DNA from: Fistulifera solaris
Lineage: Eukaryota; Bacillariophyta; Bacillariophyceae; Naviculales; Stauroneidaceae
Assembly (NCBI GenBank): GCA_030295235.1
Contig: AP026127.1
Coordinates: 250,501-314,500 of the forward strand
Reading direction: 5' to 3'
Length of the DNA stretch: 64,000 bases
Within the stretch, counting starts at the first letter, position 1; each line of letters begins with the position of its first letter. Below are positions 45,136 through 55,486 of this stretch, piece by piece. The notes beneath the pieces were generated by a model. That model was not told where the DNA came from. It did no database searches and worked only from the letters and a program-made list of their open reading frames with translations. Made by a program: the position numbers and the translations under genes.

Positions 45136-45474
45136 CCTTTTTAGATATTTGTGTTTTGGAAAAATGCGGCGGAGAAAAATGCTTCTTCGAAGAAAATGGG
45201 GTCAGCCGAAGATACGAGTAGGACGTGTCGTAGCATGATTTATTACTCTGATACAAACTGTACCCGGGCATTCGTGTGTTCGTTTTTTTTCTCCGTGCAG
45301 CAAACTGCGGAGAGAGTTCGGCCGCTTCGTGGTGTTGATGTTCCTGTCTCTTTGTTCCTGTCATTACCTTTCAACCATACATTCCTTACTATATTTCCCC
45401 CCTTATTGTTCTCAGAGCAACAACGACAGGATCAGCGTTGACAAGAAATTGAGAGAGACAGTACTTTTTGTAAC
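45136..45474. promoter_or_regulatory. Divergent promoter region
   Basis: 339 bp between the FAD oxidoreductase (minus) and the CCCH gene (plus). No specific element identified. Confidence 0.4.
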
Positions 45475-46561
45475 ATGACACGGCTGCAATATTCGGGACG
45501 CTGGAAGCCTGTGAACTCGAAGAAATGGGTGCGTACCGTGGAGCCAGCCAACGTACCTAAGCATTCTTGGAAACGCCCCGTGCCAGAAATGACTTCTTCT
45601 TCTTTGAAGACGCCAAAGGAAGCCTTTGAATCGTCGGAAATGACGGTCTCGGCGGGCTATCAAGTTTCTCGCAATAAGCTGATACGAAAGGATGTTGAGA
45701 GTGAAACAGTGACCTCAGCGAACCACGGAATGACTGCTTCCGAGCCGATACAAACGATTGAAACGAGTCAAAAGGATGCTAAAGCAAAGGAATCATCGTC
45801 GCAAATGGCTGCCCCCTCCGGCTATCTAGTGTCTCGAAACAAACTGATACGCAAGGATGTGGAGAAAGAGACAGCTCTCACACCACATCACGGAATGACT
45901 GCCTCGATACAAATCGAGGAAGCGGCATCGAATGAAACGGCGGGAGGATACAAGGTGTCCCGAAACAAATTAGTACGAAAGGACGCGATAACAGAGCCAA
46001 CGAATGGCAACTACAAGATAGACAAGAAAAATAGTCGACGACTCACCGAAGATGATGCTGCGAAAGAGGTACCGTCACAGCCGGTATCCCAAAATTCAGA
46101 TGCTGTTTGCAAATATTCGCGAGTTTCAAAAGCGTAAGCGCCCGGCACCCGCCAAACGCATTCACGTAGACTCGACAGACGAAGAAAAGCCAGAAGATGA
46201 GGAGGAAGAACGAGGTAAGAAAGTGTTGACTGATTTTGCGTACCGTGAAACCAAGTCGCAAGGCTTGGTGCGTGTGCAGAAAGATGCAGTGTGTCCCACA
46301 TTCTTGCAAGGCATCGAATGCACCAACGTTCGTTGTCTGAAGCGACACGATGTGCCTGCCGAACAAGCAATGCCCATTTGCTCCTTCTTTCAACGCAAGG
46401 GCATGTGTTTGAAGGAGGACTGTAAGTTTCGTCACGTCAAAGTGAGTGTCGGTGCTTTGAATTGTCCCAACTTTGAGCGGAAGGGGTATTGTGATGATGT
46501 ATCGTGTAAATTGATGCATCGGAACCGACCGCGGGTTCAGCCCAAGCGCTCGATCACGTAG
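45475..46561 (+). CDS. CCCH zinc-finger protein with triplicated VSRNKL(I/V)RKD motif
   Basis: Three near-identical modules occur in the N-terminal half: GYQVSRNKLIRKDVESET, GYLVSRNKLIRKDVEKET and GYKVSRNKLVRKD, the first two followed by HGMTAS. The frame changes by one base at an A4 run (46128-46131), giving SRVSKRKRPAPAKRIHVD. An acidic patch follows, then three CCCH fingers of C-x8-C-x4-C-x3-H spacing: CPTFLQGIECTNVRCLKRH, CSFFQRKGMCLKEDCKFRH and CPNFERKGYCDDVSCKLMH. The NKLVR motif with a C-terminal CCCH cluster recalls ZC3H3-type nuclear RNA-export/decay proteins. About 361 residues. Likely RNA-binding and nuclear; the specific role is inferred. Confidence 0.75.
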
Positions 46562-46661
46562 TTTTGTTTCGTAAAGAAAAGTTAGTACAATATAAAGCAC
46601 ACATGTCTAGTTTATAATTGGATGGTAGCAAAGCTTGCAGGCAAGATCACGATAAAACTCG

Positions 46662-48183
46662 CTAATGACTGGGAATCAGAGAGAAGATTTGTCGGGCCAA
46701 ATTGGTCAGGGGTTCTCGCGACAACCATTGCGGATGATGCTCCGTTTGTTGAAGAACCGCAGCCACTTCGGCATTTTGTAATCGCAAAGCCCACTGTAAG
46801 CTGGTGTAACCATTGACTGCCTCCACATCCTTGGCGCCGTGACGCAGCAAAATTTGTACGGTGGACGGATTGTTGGAGCCCGCTGCGAAATGAAGGGCAC
46901 TCCAGCCGTTCACGTCCCTCTGATTCACATCCGCCATGCCACCATCTCCACTGGCGGTATCATCTACACCACGACAGAGAAACTCGAGAACTTGAAGAGA
47001 CCCGTGGAACGCGCTAGCGTGCAAGGGGCAGGTCTGTGTCCCATCGGAGCCCACATGAAACTTGTCGATGGGGACACATTGTTGTTGTACCAGCAGCTTG
47101 ACCGTCTCTAACATATCATCGCTGGCGCATGCATCGATTAAAAGCGTTGATAGTTGATTTTGAATGTGTTCCGAGTACAAAGAAAATTTTTCGGCGCGTC
47201 GAGCAGTGATAATTTCGGCCACAACACTTCGCGAACTCGCTAGCGCCTTGCGAAATGCTCCTACACATCCAGACGGTACTTGTTTTGGTATTTGCGACAC
47301 GCTGGATGCCTCCTCCGTCCCCTGAAACCTTGCATTGGCTTTATAAGCTTCGTAGACTTTGGCTGCTGACATGCTTTGCATACTGTGTGCCAGAGCTTCC
47401 ATGCGTTCGAGCATGGAGCGTTTTTCCGTTTCGGATACCATGGCAGCTCCCATTAAACTTCCCACTACACCCAATCGTAATATAATGTGAGAGAAGTCCG
47501 CGGCTGGAATGGAGTGTTCGGTCATCAACGACGCGGCGCCGCCGAGCAATGTGACCAAAAGAGCGGCACGAGCGGCGAGAGCCGAGCGATGGGGTGGGTG
47601 ATGTACATGATTTTTGATCCACTTTCTCAGCATCGTGAGAGAGAGGGGAGGATCTCGTAAAGATGTATTCGAACATAGGTACTCTTGGAGAATGCATTTT
47701 AATCGGGACCCATCCAAGGAAGCCAAGCGGGCCACAATCTCCAAGCCGTGTGCGGAAGGAACATCCTGCAGTGAAGCTCGTTGTAACTGGTGCTGTAAGA
47801 AATAAAAGCACTCGTAATTGGAAGTCTTTGACGTTTCGGAAAAGGCCGCCAGATCCGGTAAATCCAGATAGCTCAATACATGCATCATCACGTCGTTGTA
47901 AAGGATTTCGTTCGCCGACGATGACGCTTCTTCTTCGGTGTGCTCATCCAGCAACGACAACAAATCATTCACACTGTCTTTCGCCGCATCCGAGGCGGCG
48001 ACCGAAAAAGTAACAAGAGGAAATTTTGACCAAAGAAGTGTTAATACTCGTAGTTAGCGTTGCTTCTTCCGTGACATCGAATTCTACAGAGGAGGATGAT
48101 TCGTTCGAATCGTTTTCCGGTAGCAGCTCTGTGTATTGTTCCCAGCCTTCATTCGCTATCAAATTATCATGACTATTAGACAT
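46662..48183 (-). CDS. F-box-like protein with C-terminal ankyrin repeats
   Basis: The N-terminus (48183 on) is acidic (MSNSHDNLIANEGWEQYTEL). It joins the main frame after a one-base change at an A5 run (48005-48009): FSVAASDAAKDSVNDLLSLL. An F-box-like helix set follows (EILYNDVMMHVLSYLDLPDL), then a helical middle. Three ankyrin repeats end the protein: LLIDACASDDMLETVKLLVQ, CPLHASAFHGSLQVLEFL and SALHFAAGSNNPSTVQILLR. F-box plus ankyrin suggests a substrate adaptor of an SCF ubiquitin ligase; the F-box match is by eye. About 506 residues; the ankyrins are unrelated in detail to the three-member family elsewhere in the window. Confidence 0.7.
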
Positions 48184-48706
48184 CTTTGCTGAGATTCGGT
48201 GAGTGTAATGTAATCTAGATTGGAAGATACGTCTTACTCGCTTGAATTATGATGAAATGAGTTGTTTCTCATGAACGCTGAAACCCAAAGGTCTCAGACT
48301 CCAGAAAAGTCGCGCAGACTTTTCTCATCGAACAATCAATCGCCTGGTGTACACGTAACACTTACAGTGCATTCCCAACAGCCGTCTCAGTACTTAGAAC
48401 ATGTATACTTCCGGTCCTGGATATTTTTACAGACACTCAAAATGTAGCCGTGGCACTGACGAAAGCGTTCTCTGTTCTCCGTTTCTATTCTGTTCTACCA
48501 GGGACGAAGTTAACTATGTCTCCCATTGTACTTAAAATCCACAGTCACATTATTACTTCGGACAAGGGTCAAAGAAACGGGAATCAAAGATAGTACATTT
48601 TTGTAGCATTTGTCAATGTAATGACGTTTCGATATTTAAGCCTGTACAATACTATATGGAAGCTAAATAAGTAAATATATTTTTTAGTACTAGCGAAGAC
48701 ATCGTC
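48184..48706. other. Intergenic, no gene seen
   Basis: Upstream of the F-box/ankyrin gene. No coding or RNA signal noted. Confidence 0.4.
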
Positions 48707-48865
48707 TCGAACGAAGACTTCGTCTCCCAATGGGAGACTTCGTCTTCGCTACTGGAGACTTCGTCTTCGCTATAGGAGACTTCGTCTTCGCTATGGGAGA
48801 CTTCGTCTTCGCTATGGGAGACTTCGTCTTCCAATGGGAGACTTCGTCTTCGTCTTCGTCTACAC
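48707..48865. repeat. 21 bp minisatellite array A (about 7 copies)
   Basis: Tandem units of the form GGGAGACTTCGTCTTCGCTAT, 19-21 bp apart. Each unit contains GAGAC-TTC-GTCTC or a near variant, a short inverted repeat. The array reads as open frame on both strands because the period is a multiple of three; this is not taken as coding. Confidence 0.9.
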
Positions 48866-49395
48866 AAAATCGAAGACATTTCGTTCATACACGATGTCTT
48901 CTTTCGAAGACATATTGCTTTTTTTCGCGAAAAACGTTGTTTCTCTCATACAAAAGAGTAGCGAAAGGTATTGGTATTTTGCGCGCTTATTATTTCCGAA
49001 AAAATCATCAAATGACAAACGACGATGACGAATGACGACTCCTCTCGACTTGAGGGCACATGCCTCATTATTCATACCTTCCTTCGGCTCCGCCCCTCTA
49101 AATGAACCAGATTGGAACAAGAGCTGTTTTTACCATTACTCGTGCGCTTTGGTTACGTCAAAACAGTATTCTCCATGAAATCGACGCGGCTGGCAGGAAA
49201 AGGCCGAGGTCGCAACGTTAGGCGACGAATTACGTACCCAATATCTCCTCGGCCCAAACGGCCTCTTACCGGAGGACCGCCCGTTGCTCGACGTTTCTCT
49301 CAAAGCAGCTCTCTCTCTCTCTACCGGATCAACGTGCTCTGTTGATTCAATTGAGGCATTTTCGTCTCCCAACTCCCAACTCCCAACTCTCCCAA

Positions 49396-49550
49396 CGAAG
49401 ACTTCGTCTCCCAATGGGAGACTTCGTCTCTAAATGGGAGACTTCGTCTCTAAACGGGAGACTTCGTCTCCTAAACGGGAGACTTCGTCTCCTAAACGGG
49501 AAACTTCGTCTTCCTATGGGAGACTTCGTCTCCTTTTATGGGAGACATTT
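49396..49550. repeat. 21 bp minisatellite array B (about 7 copies)
   Basis: Same core (GGGAGACTTCGTCTC) as array A, about 530 bp away, in the same orientation. Both arrays begin with an identical stretch of about 33 bp (48712-48745 and 49397-49430), so they share an origin. Spacer bases differ (TAAAC here, GCTAT in A). Confidence 0.9.
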
Positions 49551-49604
49551 TTTCGATACAAGACAGTACATGCTGAGTCGTGGAAAACACATGGGGCATA
49601 TATT

Positions 49605-49721
49605 TTAAAACGTTTAAGTAAGTAGAGTCACTGGACAACCGAAGTATAATGCCCGATAGTAAGTTAAAACGTTTAAGTAAGTAGAGTCACTGGACAACCG
49701 AAGTATAATGCCCGATAGTAA
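49605..49721. repeat. 59 bp tandem duplication
   Basis: Two essentially identical copies, 49605-49663 and 49664-49721, each starting TTAAAACGTTTAAGTAAGTA. Recent local duplication; no coding content. Confidence 0.9.
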
Positions 49722-49804
49722 AAATACTACTTAAGTACACTATAAGTCCCTGTCAAGTACCGTCACGTTGAGTACTATGGAGATATATTTAACTTCGTCC
49801 CAGG

Positions 49805-50247
49805 CAAGGGGAAATCACTGGGGGACTCGCTTTTGCAGTCACGAGAAAAAGGTACACTTTTTGATATAGTCCATCCTTGAAGCAAATCGACCGCTTATTG
49901 CCCCCAAACGCCTGAGTGCCGCCAAAATCGAACTGTGATTTTTTTGTGTACCACGCTCGCTGCCACGAGCTCCGATGAAATTTTGAAAAAGTTCATTACG
50001 ACGCATCACGGCATGAATGACAACCTTTGCCATTGAATTTCATTGTATTTCAGGTTCGTTCATGGGTGACGGAAAACGGATTTCGACTAAAGTTATTATC
50101 AAGAGTCATATTCCGAATCGCGTCTACCATGAACGACCCCGCAATAAATTCCTTATTGTGAGTGAAAATAACAGGAGTTTTCATGGGATGGGGGCAAAAG
50201 CGGTACACGTGACTGGATGAAGCGAGTCCCCGAGTGATTTCCCCTTG
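49805..50247. mobile_element. 443 bp element with 28 bp terminal inverted repeats
   Basis: Left end CAAGGGGAAATCACTGGGGG (49805 on) and right end (50220-50247) are inverted copies with one mismatch over 28 bp. The similarity extends inward to a shared CAGTCACG. No coding frame. A clean target duplication is not visible (CCAGG occurs near both ends but offset by 2 bp). A MITE-like non-autonomous DNA element is the likely identity. Confidence 0.7.
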
Positions 50248-50646
50248 TACCAGGTAACGTCTTCTACGGTCGTCCACTTTCGTCGTAATGGCATCTAAGC
50301 TAGCGCCATCATTTCCATCATCCTAGCTCATCATTTCAAAGTGAACCTACAACGTAGTCGAGCAACATTATTTTCATTTACACCATAATGACAAGAAAAA
50401 ATAGAATAGACCGACGACAGTGGCGGCGTTGTGCCCGCAATTTCCCAACCTTGCCTTTCAACACGGCCAGGAGTGATGACGCGGCCGCTCCAACGACGAC
50501 GAACCACCACCAGCCCATACGGAACCGACCACAGATGCACCTCCAACGCTACTTCAAATCTACGCGACCGTGTCGCCCATTCCACGTTCTCTTGTCATTT
50601 TCCCAAACAGAACAATGCTACTCCCATCTTCACTTGCCCACGGACT
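50248..50646. other. Intergenic 3' of SEC61 alpha
   Basis: 400 bp; a plus-strand frame here is not supported by any feature. Confidence 0.4.
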
Positions 50647-52307
50647 TTAAAGTCCGAAAGCACCCATACCTTCCTTCTGTTCCTTGAGGAAAGCTTCGTA
50701 AAAGGTAAAGATAATGGTGACCGCCAAAAGGATACCCGTTCCGGTACCAATGGCTCCCATAAAGTCGGCAATGACCGAAAGAGCGCCAATGCACATACCA
50801 CCAAAGGCGGCCGCCGTGGGGATGTAGCGGTTCAACACATGGATCAAAGCAGAATCGCGGTGACCTTTCATGACCATCTGGTTGTCACGCAATTGCTTGG
50901 CGACGTCGCGGGCCGAGGCTCCCGACACTTCAATCCAAGTTTTGGAGAAGAGTGCGCAGGCCGTCAAAATGAACGTCAAATAAAAGACGGCATGGAACGG
51001 GTCATAGATGATTTCGGCCAGGGATTGTGGGGGTGAAATGTAGTACGCAATACCACCGACGGGGATCTTTTGTCCCGGAGATCCTTCGACTTCTTGCCAT
51101 TTTCCCAACAAACGCACCAACACGTTCGTGGGCGCGCGGTTGTAAAGAAGTTGCGAAACAAAGTAGAGATTGGACACCAATGCCGTTTGTAGAATGATGG
51201 GCATGTTGGATGTGTAAAAGAGCTTGATGGGGTAGTTTCCTTCCTGGCCACGGTATTTCTGGTACTTGACAGGCAAGTTGACTCTCCATCCTTGAAAGTA
51301 AATGACAATGACAAAGACGAGGACTGTAGCCAAAAGATTGGTCAAGTTGGGCAAGTTCTGACGATACAATGCTTCCTGCAAGGCTTGGACCTTGTTGCTG
51401 CGCGTAATCATTAAATGAAAGAGAGCCACAATGGCACCTTCAAACTCGGTGCCACGACCCGTATTGATCGTGGTGGGAGAAAAGGCCTTCCAGATAATGG
51501 TTTCACAAATGTTGGTAGCAATAAAGAGCGAAATACCGCTGCCGAGTCCGTACCCTTTCTGCAACAATTCATCGAGTGTCAAAACGATAAGACCAGCACA
51601 AAAAAGTTGCGCAATGATCAAAAGAGCATTACCCGCTCCAATCGATCCCAAATCACCGTACATGCCCGAAACAACATACGCAATGGCTTCTCCGACCGTA
51701 ATGAGAATACCAAACAATTTTTGGGCACCGGAAAACAGGGCCCGATCTTCCTTGACATTGTAATCGACTTCAATGATGCGAGAACCGGCCAAAAGTTGCA
51801 TAACCAAGCCGGATGTGACAATTGGACTGATACCGAGTTCCATGAGAGTCCCACGATTCGAGGCCATAATGACACGCATCCAATAAAAGGGATCCGAGGA
51901 TTTGGCGCTCTGGACACCGTAGATGGGGATTTGACAGCACACCAAGAAGATGAAAAGTGTGATTGTCGTCCATAAGAGCTTTTCACGGAAAGGAATCTGA
52001 CGAAAGGAGGAAAAGTGTGTGTAAGACGATTGAAATGCGTACAAAAGGAAATGCCGCACACGTCTCGGAAGAATTCAAGCAAACGTGGTATGCTGCATAT
52101 CCACCGCAAACACCTTTATTCAACCCGTATCTACAGAATGAATAGCTTAAAGGGATAAAAAACGATCGGCATACAACAGGCGTCGAAACGAAACAAAGAC
52201 TGTCATCGGATGGGTCATTTTCACAAATCATTGCTCACCTTACGATCCGGACTGGCGACCTCCGGGAGGACGCACATTACGGGACGAATTAAATGAAGGA
52301 ATCTCAT
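50647..52307 (-). CDS. SEC61A: SEC61 alpha, protein-conducting channel
   Basis: Exon 1 (52307-52239) encodes [20 protein letters not shown] plus DRK. A 242 nt intron (51997-52238) leads to exon 2 (51996-50647), starting [20 protein letters not shown]. The 472-residue product has the usual ten membrane helices and family landmarks: [20 protein letters not shown], the lumenal plug/pore region after QIPIYGVQ, and the cytosolic loops [16 protein letters not shown] and [20 protein letters not shown] that contact the ribosome. The length matches animal and plant SEC61 alpha (about 476). It forms the ER translocon with SEC61 beta and gamma. An apparent in-frame upstream extension of exon 2 ([10 protein letters not shown]...) is intron read-through and is rejected as the start. 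Confidence 0.97.
51997..52238 (-). other. Intron of SEC61 alpha
   Basis: 242 nt, donor GTGAGC, acceptor TTTCGTCAG; much longer than the 63-92 nt introns elsewhere in the window. Splicing joins SPDRK to IPFREK. Confidence 0.9.
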
Positions 52308-52870
52308 GTTTGTTTAGGGTAAAAACAATCAAATATGAGTTACCCAAATGACCGCGTTCAATGTGTCGTGCGCAACAAGATGCCCACAAGAATTAAATGC
52401 GGCCCATCGTCATCGCGACCCATCGAGAGGCGAGCGGGAGAGACCGCCGATCGCGGATGGTAGGACCGACCAAGATAATGTGGCTGTGTGGAGTGTACCT
52501 GGTACGATTTTTAAGTACGGTACCGAAAGCTAAGCAATCCACGTGGAGAAATACAAGTCGAGGGATTTGGGACCTGGGAGACTGCTAGTCTAGAATGAGC
52601 CCTCAACTTAAAGCATTCAATAAAGGTCAATTAATAAAAGATGATATGGTGTTCTTGATAACTTGGTGTCTTGATTCACATCTGCTTCAGTTCAAAAATG
52701 GCTTCCCCGACCTAATTCAGTCCCATGATTTGTCAAACTCTACGACATAATATTATCACCTCTCTGAGATGATCCGGCGTATAATCTAGCTCTGAAGATG
52801 GTTATGCAAATGACAACATCAATAACCATGTTCCATAGTTAATCAAAAAGAACAATGTCAATGATCACTT
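52308..52870. promoter_or_regulatory. Promoter side of SEC61 alpha and 3' side of panE-like gene
   Basis: About 560 bp, no gene seen. Contains GGTACC-type words near 52496-52525. Confidence 0.4.
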
Positions 52871-53884
52871 TCATCTATTTCGGAGTGCCAAAACATCTTG
52901 CACGAGTTGTTGATTGATGGGACACAACAGGCCCCGTTGTTGACCCTGTTGTACCACAAATCCATTCAAATAGTCAATTTCAGTGTCTCGTCCTGCCAAT
53001 ACATCTTGGAACATGGACGATTGGTTGGCGGAAGTAGCGTTGATGACCGTTTCGACGTATATTTGCAGCGTTTCCACCGGATATTCTTGCCCAGTCATTT
53101 CGTGTGCGACCATCGAAACTTCTTGTAAAATGTCAGCCATGTAAGTGCCAAACGAAGATTTTGGATTTCTTTGTTCATACGATCGTCGTACTTCGCCATT
53201 CCGACAGCGATACAGCGCTGTCAGCGGATTGATGACACAATTGGCGGCCAATTTGTACCATAAATCCCGATCTAACGTCAAAGACGTTGTGCAGTTCAAG
53301 CCGGCGAGATCCAAGAGTTGCGCCATGGCGGGATAATCTTCGATGGACGTGCTGCCGTATCCGGCGTGAACGACGTGAAAGAGTTCGTCGTCGTCGTCGT
53401 CACGATACGCACCGTGCGTCGTCATGGCCAGGTGGATACGGGATCGTTCCTTCAAAAAAGTCTCGCAAGGTTTCCCGTATCGCCAAAGCACCATTGCAAA
53501 GAAGAATGATACGAGTTTGGGGAGAAATGCGATCGACGACCGCCGTCAGGGCCGGCAAAGCTTGATGCGCTTTTGTCGTGACAACAAGGTTCTGAAACGG
53601 TCTCTTCGATTCCCCGATCAAGGTGGCGGGAACCTGGACGGTGCGGGGGCTCTTCGAGTAACATTATTGTGTTTGGCGTGCACGCAAATGGCGACTTTCG
53701 ACCCGCCCAGGAGACGATGTTGATGATGCTTCCGCAACAACAATTGGACGGGATAAGACGGAAACGCACTTCGAATCGATGCCGCCCACAGTACACCGAT
53801 GGAACCAGCTCCCAAGATATGAATGGGTTCTTGAAAATCGAAAAAAGCCGCATTCGTCGTTCGTTGTTGTGCTGCCGAAATCAT
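52871..53884 (-). CDS. panE: 2-dehydropantoate 2-reductase (ketopantoate reductase)
   Basis: Three frame pieces in order. First MISAAQQRTTNAAFF with NADP-binding ILGAGSIGVLWAASI. After a C5/G5 run (53645-53649), VQVPATLIGESKRPFQNLVV followed by TTKAHQALPAL and IILLCNGALAIRE. After an A6 run (53454-53459), DFLKERSRIHLAMTTHGAYR, then LDRDLWYKLAANCVINPLTA with the catalytic-type Lys and Asn, and a helical C-terminus. About 338 residues, close to family size. The enzyme reduces ketopantoate to pantoate with NADPH in pantothenate/CoA synthesis. Both frame changes are single bases in homopolymers and conserve all motifs, so assembly error is the likely cause. Confidence 0.85.
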
Positions 53885-54453
53885 TTTCTCTCTGAAAATT
53901 GATCTTGTGTTCCCGCTTTCGGCCGCGATACTTCAACAGAGATCAATGATAATGGATGATGATTCGATGAAATGGTGATATTTGTGTAATATGAAATATG
54001 AAAGGAGGAAGGAATGATTTTCATGGCCTATTGCGAGGTTGCAGAATTTCTTTTTTTTTTGTCGCACTGAGTCGGAAGTCTCGCACCCGGAGGTAGAATT
54101 CAAAGGTAAGGTTGCTACGTCGAAAGCCATCGTTAGACTAATAGTCTGTGTACGCATGAATGCAAAACTAAAACCTACAAAAATGCGATAGCTCCTTGCG
54201 ATTGCACGCTCTAAGCAGGGCAAAGGCTCAAAAGAAGGGAGATTGCAATGGTGAAATCAGAAATCCTTTGTATGTAATTTACCACAATCTAACGTGTTTT
54301 CTATGAAGATGATCGCATTGTTGACTTTACGAAAAACACACATACGTAACGTTCGGTAGAGAGAGCGAGTTTCCCCTTGCGGAATTGCCTTATTTCCAAA
54401 CGCCCGAGATGCTTTGTTTGTAGAAAATCCCAATCAACTCGCTCACAAACGTT
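53885..54453. other. Intergenic, no gene seen
   Basis: About 570 bp. Contains a T10 run at about 54050-54060. No coding signal. Confidence 0.4.
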
Positions 54454-55029
54454 TCAAATGTAATACGAATCGGAAGACCCCGTGGAAGGAAGCAAGTTTC
54501 CAGACGATCCAGCATTGGCAATCAACGATGTGGCGACACTCACTGCGGCGAGAACACCAATCCAGAACTGCAAAATAAACAAACGTATTGAGCGGCTTCT
54601 TCTTTCTCACAACCCTCGTCTTCTCTCGACACGTACCTTCCAATCCCCCTTGACAGCATTCCACGTTGGCAATGAAGGCATATTCGCCGCCGTTTGTAGA
54701 GCTTTTTCTCGCGCTTGATTGGCCGCCCGCAACGCCGCCAATTCGGCGTCACTCTTGTAATAGCCCTTCCCGGGCCGTTCTTCCGGTTGTCCTTGATTCG
54801 CAACGACTTTTTTCCATTCCGCGTCCCAATCCACACTGTAATCACTCTTGCCTTCGATAGTAAAATCGGAGAAATCGGAAGAATCCTCTTTGGGTGCCTT
54901 GGCTTCCTCGTCACTCGCAGCGAACAAGAAGGAATCACACGACCGTCGTGGTGAAGTTGCCATGGGAGCAAACGAAGTGACCAGCGGTCCGAGGAGTGTG
55001 ACGAACAGGAGGTATTGTACAACAATCAT
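54454..55029 (-). CDS. Small plastid-targeted membrane protein, unknown function
   Basis: Exons 55029-54637 and 54567-54454 splice across a 69 nt intron to 168 residues. The N-terminus (MIVVQYLLFVTLLGPLVTSF) is a signal peptide with cleavage before FAPMA, the Phe at +1 typical of diatom plastid presequences, followed by a Ser/Arg-rich transit stretch. The mature part is acidic, then VDWDAEWKKVVANQGQPEER, PGKGYYKSDAELAALRAANQ and a C-terminal transmembrane helix FWIGVLAAVSVATSLIANAG. A single-helix thylakoid or envelope protein is plausible; I do not recognise the family. The helix is encoded almost entirely by exon 2. Confidence 0.75.
54568..54636 (-). other. Intron of the small plastid protein gene
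   Basis: 69 nt, donor GTACGT, acceptor ATTTTGCAG. Splicing joins GDWK to FWIGVL. Confidence 0.9.
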
Positions 55030-55486
55030 GTTGTGTGTGAGTGTTGATTGCTAGTGTTGGAAGAATAAGAAAGGAATGATCGCGAGCTTTATTAGTGCTT
55101 CTTTGTGGGAAAGAAAGAGGCGCCATGGTGGCAGCGGACGACGTTATCGCTTCTGTTTTGGATCTGAGTGCCGGTCGCAAGAGAACCCCACGTAGAAAAT
55201 CGTACTGCCGGGAACTTCCTACTATATGCATTACAGTCGAAGAGAATTCGGGTGTGACGTCATGCGCAAAGAAAGCATCTGTCGGTCTGTCAGTCGTACG
55301 CAATTGTATGGTGTCGCACAGAGGACAAAAGGCCGGCTTTTCGGCCTAAAGATGAGCGGCCTTGGACCTTGGACGCGACCATGGCCGCGTTGCTCTTTTA
55401 TCATCAAAAAAATGATAATAATGATTTAGAGCGAGAATAGCACTCGTTTCCTTTGTATAACCTTCGAACCAATTACTGTTCGATAA
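55030..55486. promoter_or_regulatory. Divergent promoter region, possibly with an unplaced first exon
   Basis: About 460 bp between the small plastid gene (minus) and the WD40 gene (plus). The WD40 frame opens at 55487 without an ATG, so its first exon may lie here; I could not place it. Confidence 0.4.

Noticed and set aside
48707-49550. CRISPR array
   Set aside because: The units are contiguous 21-mers without unique spacers of constant length, and the host is eukaryotic.
51997-52109. Upstream extension of SEC61 alpha exon 2 as the N-terminus
   Set aside because: The sequence does not match the family; the canonical N-terminus MRFLHLIRP is found in a separate exon at 52307-52239.
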